Shown here piece by piece: positions 29,901 to 32,018 of a DNA stretch of 32,018 bases. Positions within the stretch are counted from its first letter, which is position 1, and each line of letters starts with the position of its first letter. Source of the DNA: a virus. A program made the position numbers and the translations under genes. The notes under the pieces were generated by a model. That model had not been told where the DNA came from, searched no databases, and saw only the letters and a list, made by a program, of their open reading frames with translations. Location of the stretch: positions 1-32,018 of the IMG/VR virus record IMGVR_UViG_3300032164_000046. The stretch is one strand, 5' to 3'.

Positions 29901-32018
29901 GATGCACTCGGCCGGCGTCTCGCTGATTCGGAAGGCGAAGGTGACCGTCTTCGCGACCGCGACCCCGGGAGACAAGCCGTACCACATGGCGTATCTCTCT
30001 TCGATCGGCCTCCTGGAGGGCAAGGAGATGGTCGAGGCGATGAAGCAGCTCGGAGTCACCGTCAAGGAGAAGAAGACGTTCTCCGAGAGGCTCTACAAAA
30101 AGCTGGTGTCGGACAACGTCCCGGCCCACGAGGCCCGCGAGCAGGCGACCGAGACGTTCTACATGTGGAAGACGACCAACCTGAAGAAGATGCACAAGGA
30201 GACGGAGGCGCTGTTCACGCGACTCACCGAGAAGGGGACGGTGGTGAAGCGCGAGGTGGACATGTCCTCCATCGACGTGCGGACGGTGATGATCCGATTG
30301 CCCGAGGACGGCCACAAGGCGATGGCCGAGATCGAGCAGGGCCGCTTCGACCGCAAGACCATGCTGCAGCACCAGCGGCGCCAGCAGGAGCCGTACAAGC
30401 TCGAGGCGGTGAAGGGGATCATTCGGGCCGAGCTCGCCGAGGGCCGCCAGGTGGTACTGTTTGCCGCCCGGGTCAACCGATCCGACGTGGTCGAGAAGAC
30501 GAAGGACCCGGAGACTGGCGAGCTCATCACCCGCCTCCTAATGAGCTCCGAGGGGACGCTCAAGCAGCTTCGCGAGTGGCTGAAGGGGGAGGGGATCGCC
30601 TTCTCCGAGATCCACGGCGCAGCCGACGAGAACAGCAAGACCGCCCAGGCCCGCTTCCAGTCCGGCGAGGCAAAGGTGGTGATCGCCACCTACGAGAAGG
30701 GCGGGACCGGGATCAACCTGGACGACCGCGGCGGCGCCGCCCCCCGGACGATGGTGATGATGACGCCCCCGTTCGACTCGGTGTCGGTCGTCCAGGCGGT
30801 CGGGCGGATCCACCGCTTCACGACGCGGTCGTCCTCGCGGGTCCACATGCTCTTCACGGACCACGGCATCGACAAGTGGAACGCGCGGATCCTCGCGACG
30901 AAGATCGCGATGCTCCACGCGATGGTGTCTGGCGACATCGAGCTCCTCGACCCGTCAATCCTGGGCGGCGGCGAGGAGGCCCTCCAGGCCGGCACGGTCC
31001 ACTACGGCGATGCCGCGGTGAAGCTCCTGAAGGAGGGCCCCCCGGACCAGGCCAACGGGCTGCGGTCCGCCCGCGAGTGGAACTATGTGATCGCCCAGCT
31101 CAAGAGCCTCGGCGTGAAGATCACCCAGAAGGGCGGGGAGTTCTCGATCCAGACCCACGAGGGCTTCGCGATTGAGGGCACGCTCGAGAAGACGCCGCGC
31201 GCCCTCACCTACGGGGTCCTCCGGTGGAACCACGACGAGGAGGCCGGCGACCTGGTGAAGACGCTGGCGCTCGCGCCCTCCGTCATGCGCGGCGCGAAGA
31301 CCTCGTCTCAGGTCGCGGCAACGCTCGCCAGCCTCCATCCCGGCCGCGAGCAACTGAAGAAGATCATCTCCACGAAGCAGTACGAGATGCACGCGCGGGT
31401 CCTTCGCGACCTCGGGGCGATCTACGGCACCGACGGGAAGCCCGGCTCGTTCACGATCCCGACGGCAGAGGGTCACCTGTACGCCGGCGAACTCGTGGCC
31501 GCGGCCATCGACTGGGGTGGGCGCGCGAAGCCCGGCCAGGAGGGCGGGTTCTACTGGCAGCGGCTCGGGAGCGAACTCGTCCAGCAGGCCACCCAGTCCC
31601 AGGCGGAGAATCGCCGCAACATGGACCGCCTCCTGGCCCGCATCGAGAAGGGCGCCTCCTTCCGCGATCTCTACACGCGGCACCAGCCGGCCCTGCGCGA
31701 GCTCTTCGGGAACGACACCGACCTGTTCATGCGGATGCTTGCCGTGACGTTCCAGGCCGCGAACACCCGCGGCTCCTTCACGCTTGCGCTCAAGGCCTAC
31801 AAGCAGCTCCGGCTGGGCCAGCCGTTCGCCGGGTTCATGGGCCCCGTGCGCCGGGCGCTCGACAAGCTCGCGGCCGGCGAGTCCGAGTACGTGCGCGGCC
31901 CGAAGATGCGCCCGTTCGCGATGGCCGCGACGAACGAGGACCTCCACTCGATCGCGGTGGACCGCCACGTCGGGCGGTTCATCCTCGGGGACGACTGGAA
32001 CGGTTCGGAGGCCCAGAT
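23902..32018 (+). CDS. Giant polyvalent virion-type protein with SF2 helicase (3' end beyond window)
   Basis: One frame is open from ATG 23902 to the window end (at least 2705 codons, no stop). Residues 1-110 are Pro/Ala-rich; 163-194 and about 225-242 are hydrophobic and could cross or perturb membranes; long Pro/Ala/Gly linkers follow; small modules come next, including an SH3-like one (about 1023-1087); about 1170-1450 is helical. Then an SF2 helicase of SNF2/strawberry-notch type appears: Walker A GTGVGKT (Lys1788), DEAH (1988-1991), TATP (2019-2022), TYEKGGTGIN, and QAVGRIHR (2298-2305). Position after virion genes suggests a protein packaged and injected to act on host or phage DNA early in infection, as proposed for phage polyvalent proteins. 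From about 28835 to 29050 coding statistics favour another frame, so the translation there (a Gly/Ala/Arg-rich stretch) may be wrong. The region before 28835 and after 29060 is firmly coding in this frame. Confidence 0.85.
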   Translation, partial: MAISPPGPRRPLTLDETLADLEAQRQASLAAAPPPAAPPPLPLIPELQGRPDPWASVGLPPPLDLPAFTPAEPTPPPPAPPGIIGRSMEALSEAGGRAAAYYAGNPAALSEKPPSLREQAEGAFGWAAAGEPEPGEDPGMAGRRAIGRGVGDVAAGLADPSQLALMAGIYGAAAVAPVAGTILGIGAMGMMAKSTFDQASNAIALGSKFGFKSPEFLQAATEAGGNTAILGALGYLGYRSMRRKPVAAEPAEAPPTPPTGEAPPAGGLPPGVPPPQPGEPLPPRGAPPGPPPADAPPRPPTIDPLHPSAELWDDAYRWAKDQGMDETQAIGVADVVVTETAFPPPSRPLDGAPKVEKQMGPGEGRPENVGTPPRTELEASTEPFVRATLAEFDRAITAAEAAGDAELAQRLRNERYKVLTAGSKAASAPTPARTPEAGSVAFPPTPAPGPTGSATATATAPPPPGTTVPGPRPGAEVTPMIPGEPVAPGAATPVEAAGARAAGQAPEVDALLAAARDQAAGGTGETLPPGLTPVSGRPEGAAAAAGVRPTPALPTVTGVVPTPLAPPVTGMAPPPAPIPSPVAGPLPAPPSPAPQPQEPVAPAAAPVTAPTGGRIRLKVVDGMWVAGHEGPVAAKVQEAFGTTEVPTPWGEETDPAEIVAELQNRNPNLEVVVDRAPTGPVILPPTRPAKPTAAPPVAVAPPRPAPAPPAPAAATEAEPTRRLRIGRGAHGQVEVIFPDSTHADLFSAPGRSRRQMRGEGAGRRGADWPGLASRLKVPEAEVGAAAQRYRDRIQRNIRALPEGERYEAPRWDSEDTEAPAPARAAEAPPEAVQGDIGRGPGGQGWIVRTYGRDKKVVSESEAYVNKDEAKGALKALQAQLGRNRFEARKKEISPTEEDWAAMSPADYEARVVSPGGVRDPNRLDLGELKEQAAAGSATTAYRAIRAAHSMGRPVHEGWYDVFPMLRKVPKTGERGRAGAEFKPEKKPAEAPAKKPTKLQQEIANILEFSADGYVEPDTDFSGFKIGDVVNVKGKKQQGRITRLWSVKHAKNAAQEKQIRRDFSSGRVANLHWSDGTGQNVDLARLSKATTTKPSRPTHDAEGNPIRYATPSPGMAAAAQGLAGELAPAPAKPVDVAPPAATDPELEAELGPGEEPVTPSDVAPADRDWVAGWGSSRSAAFQRATERVAEALRADLYKLTNDQDFRWRLVNDAKADWEYFGQRIDAATNQKIKNRANQRAAAKQKVESLEALYAAGRESMAGLLKGEKEGAAVTDRIHALIEGRAGLNRTQRDPGALPLTGYAYEMVRGWAEERENLSVEEAVAEVLERAPYYAERWTAEDVISDLERLAERLDKLNEQQVRFEVDIPGIGRKRLKSLLDIPPAMLGALSDANTAALKQVTDYRRRTMAERSAIEELLTEFQEPAHHDTLHRIADALTQDLALIAARPELKAEEPLAKTFMWDVRDPATGKQITTEQAINAIREGRGRLFARILSEYRLASALMADNIPFDVPDGGLADGEGILEAPGSRRPQQDLIPGFLEAVMGTPQKPVERAGKPASNFIDSELFTQEERAKAQADEERSKKAQKGLFNEAAGTRTVIFLNSPQDEFNGRYGPPPRRATEAQLAARRKWLDLVTTFANTGGSNEQGAPALRPAKDAEGGGDLRSDSLQPALGGGAQDADRGRAGGGARGGERGLAGVPGGEGAAGPGRSGAGRTSRKGIFEINDPRYAATHARPPKYDLIPARLRGVDANGDSYLSEDQQIGVAKAIEATEAGSGFLFEDGTGVGKTRELLAVAYYWANQPLPETKPGFYDGLTDADLEAALDAYRTNPAAATVASRENAERMRKELDRRRSTTEEPPPYSKATDAELEAYWEQEVGTASATAQDAAKRARKELDRRKALASAHAPSSLKHKVIIVSKSGAIEAVKDKDGVWRPSGSYADDSAAMGIPITYIKDRTQPLEPGKVYLGTYHDLRDYKIDNTTVLLLDEAHQLKNTGQSEMHSAGVSLIRKAKVTVFATATPGDKPYHMAYLSSIGLLEGKEMVEAMKQLGVTVKEKKTFSERLYKKLVSDNVPAHEAREQATETFYMWKTTNLKKMHKETEALFTRLTEKGTVVKREVDMSSIDVRTVMIRLPEDGHKAMAEIEQGRFDRKTMLQHQRRQQEPYKLEAVKGIIRAELAEGRQVVLFAARVNRSDVVEKTKDPETGELITRLLMSSEGTLKQLREWLKGEGIAFSEIHGAADENSKTAQARFQSGEAKVVIATYEKGGTGINLDDRGGAAPRTMVMMTPPFDSVSVVQAVGRIHRFTTRSSSRVHMLFTDHGIDKWNARILATKIAMLHAMVSGDIELLDPSILGGGEEALQAGTVHYGDAAVKLLKEGPPDQANGLRSAREWNYVIAQLKSLGVKITQKGGEFSIQTHEGFAIEGTLEKTPRALTYGVLRWNHDEEAGDLVKTLALAPSVMRGAKTSSQVAATLASLHPGREQLKKIISTKQYEMHARVLRDLGAIYGTDGKPGSFTIPTAEGHLYAGELVAAAIDWGGRAKPGQEGGFYWQRLGSELVQQATQSQAENRRNMDRLLARIEKGASFRDLYTRHQPALRELFGNDTDLFMRMLAVTFQAANTRGSFTLALKAYKQLRLGQPFAGFMGPVRRALDKLAAGESEYVRGPKMRPFAMAATNEDLHSIAVDRHVGRFILGDDWNGSEAQ
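25171..25743 (+). repeat. Pro/Ala/Gly-rich linker in the giant protein
   Basis: About 190 codons in which Pro, Ala, Gly, Thr and Val make up nearly all residues, with repeated Ala-Pro-x-Pro and Val-Pro-Thr-Pro-like units. It is probably a disordered tether between modules. A similar shorter tract lies at about 24637-24819. Confidence 0.7.
28835..29149 (+). CDS. Alternative-frame ORF inside the giant gene, first 70 codons look coding
   Basis: ATG 28835 follows a good ribosome binding site (GGAGG at 28825-28829). The 104-codon frame runs +1 relative to the giant gene. Of its first 70 codons, all but four end in G or C, the signature of real genes here, and the peptide is a normal acidic helical sequence. 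Over the same bases the giant frame gives a Gly/Ala/Arg-rich string with many A/T third positions. After about 29045 the situation reverses: this frame becomes Ser/Thr/Pro-rich and the giant frame coding-like. So either this is a short overlapping gene, or its first 70 codons are really the start of the helicase gene, joined to it by an indel near GAAAGGGAA (29054-29062). Confidence 0.5.
   Translation: MSKAHPHSVLPKTPKEVGIFAPTPYSQLSEEERKTLTEAELVEALAEESEDWQAFQEAKELQDLAEAERVELLERESSRSTTPDTPQPTPGPRSTTSSLLDSEE

Noticed and set aside
1-32018. tRNA genes, CRISPR arrays, insertion sequences, attachment sites
   Set aside because: I found no repeat-spacer arrays, terminal inverted repeats with transposase, or cloverleaf-like sequences by reading. 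A short tRNA could escape manual reading.

Overview
This window looks like part of the genome of a tailed double-stranded DNA bacteriophage, or a prophage or metagenomic contig of one, with a short-tailed (podovirus-like) morphogenesis plan. The DNA is strongly GC-rich and coding third positions are mostly G or C. Nearly all genes lie on the + strand, are tightly packed with frequent 1-8 nt overlaps, and most have GGAGG-type ribosome binding sites. Two secreted lipoprotein-like proteins suggest a Gram-negative, GC-rich host. The host cannot be named from sequence alone. I saw no integrase, tRNA, CRISPR array or insertion sequence.

Layout: (1) 1-3541 is an accessory and lysis-like region. It holds a tiny ORF, a YkgJ-like Cys-cluster protein, one lone minus-strand gene, a secreted glycoside-hydrolase-like protein with a Cys-rich tail and a coupled small ORF, a proline-rich lipoprotein-like protein, a holin-like membrane protein and a small unknown. 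(2) 3544-9608 is packaging and portal: candidate small terminase, clear large terminase, a small CxxC protein, a 933-residue portal with a zinc-ribbon-like insertion, a RING/treble-clef-like zinc-finger microprotein, two small hydrophilic proteins and a GroES-like co-chaperonin. (3) 9764-13190 is the head: scaffold, major capsid protein, a strong hairpin, then a capsid-associated beta-rich protein. (4) 13200-21216 is neck and tail: two unknown structural proteins, a head-tail adaptor carrying an inserted beta domain, two coupled nozzle-like proteins, and two tandem LamG-like proteins whose ends look like halves of a PKD domain. (5) 21255-23892 holds probable internal/ejection proteins rich in Ala, Gln and Gly. 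(6) 23902 to the window end is one reading frame, open for at least 2705 codons. It reads as a giant virion or 'polyvalent' protein: hydrophobic segments, long Pro/Ala linkers, small modules, a helical region and an SF2 (SNF2/strawberry-notch-like) helicase. It runs off the window.

The genes fit together as one late module: TerS/TerL package DNA through the portal into a capsid built on the scaffold, perhaps folded with the phage GroES and host GroEL; adaptor and nozzle complete the tail; LamG-like proteins probably contact the host; and the internal and giant proteins are likely carried in and injected.

The most unusual point is at about 28835-29050. Inside the giant open frame, codon statistics switch to another frame that has its own ribosome binding site and ATG, then switch back. 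This is either an overprinted gene, a pair of natural or assembly indels, or an obscured gene boundary. The PKD/LamG gene pair and the secreted hydrolase are the next most interesting items.
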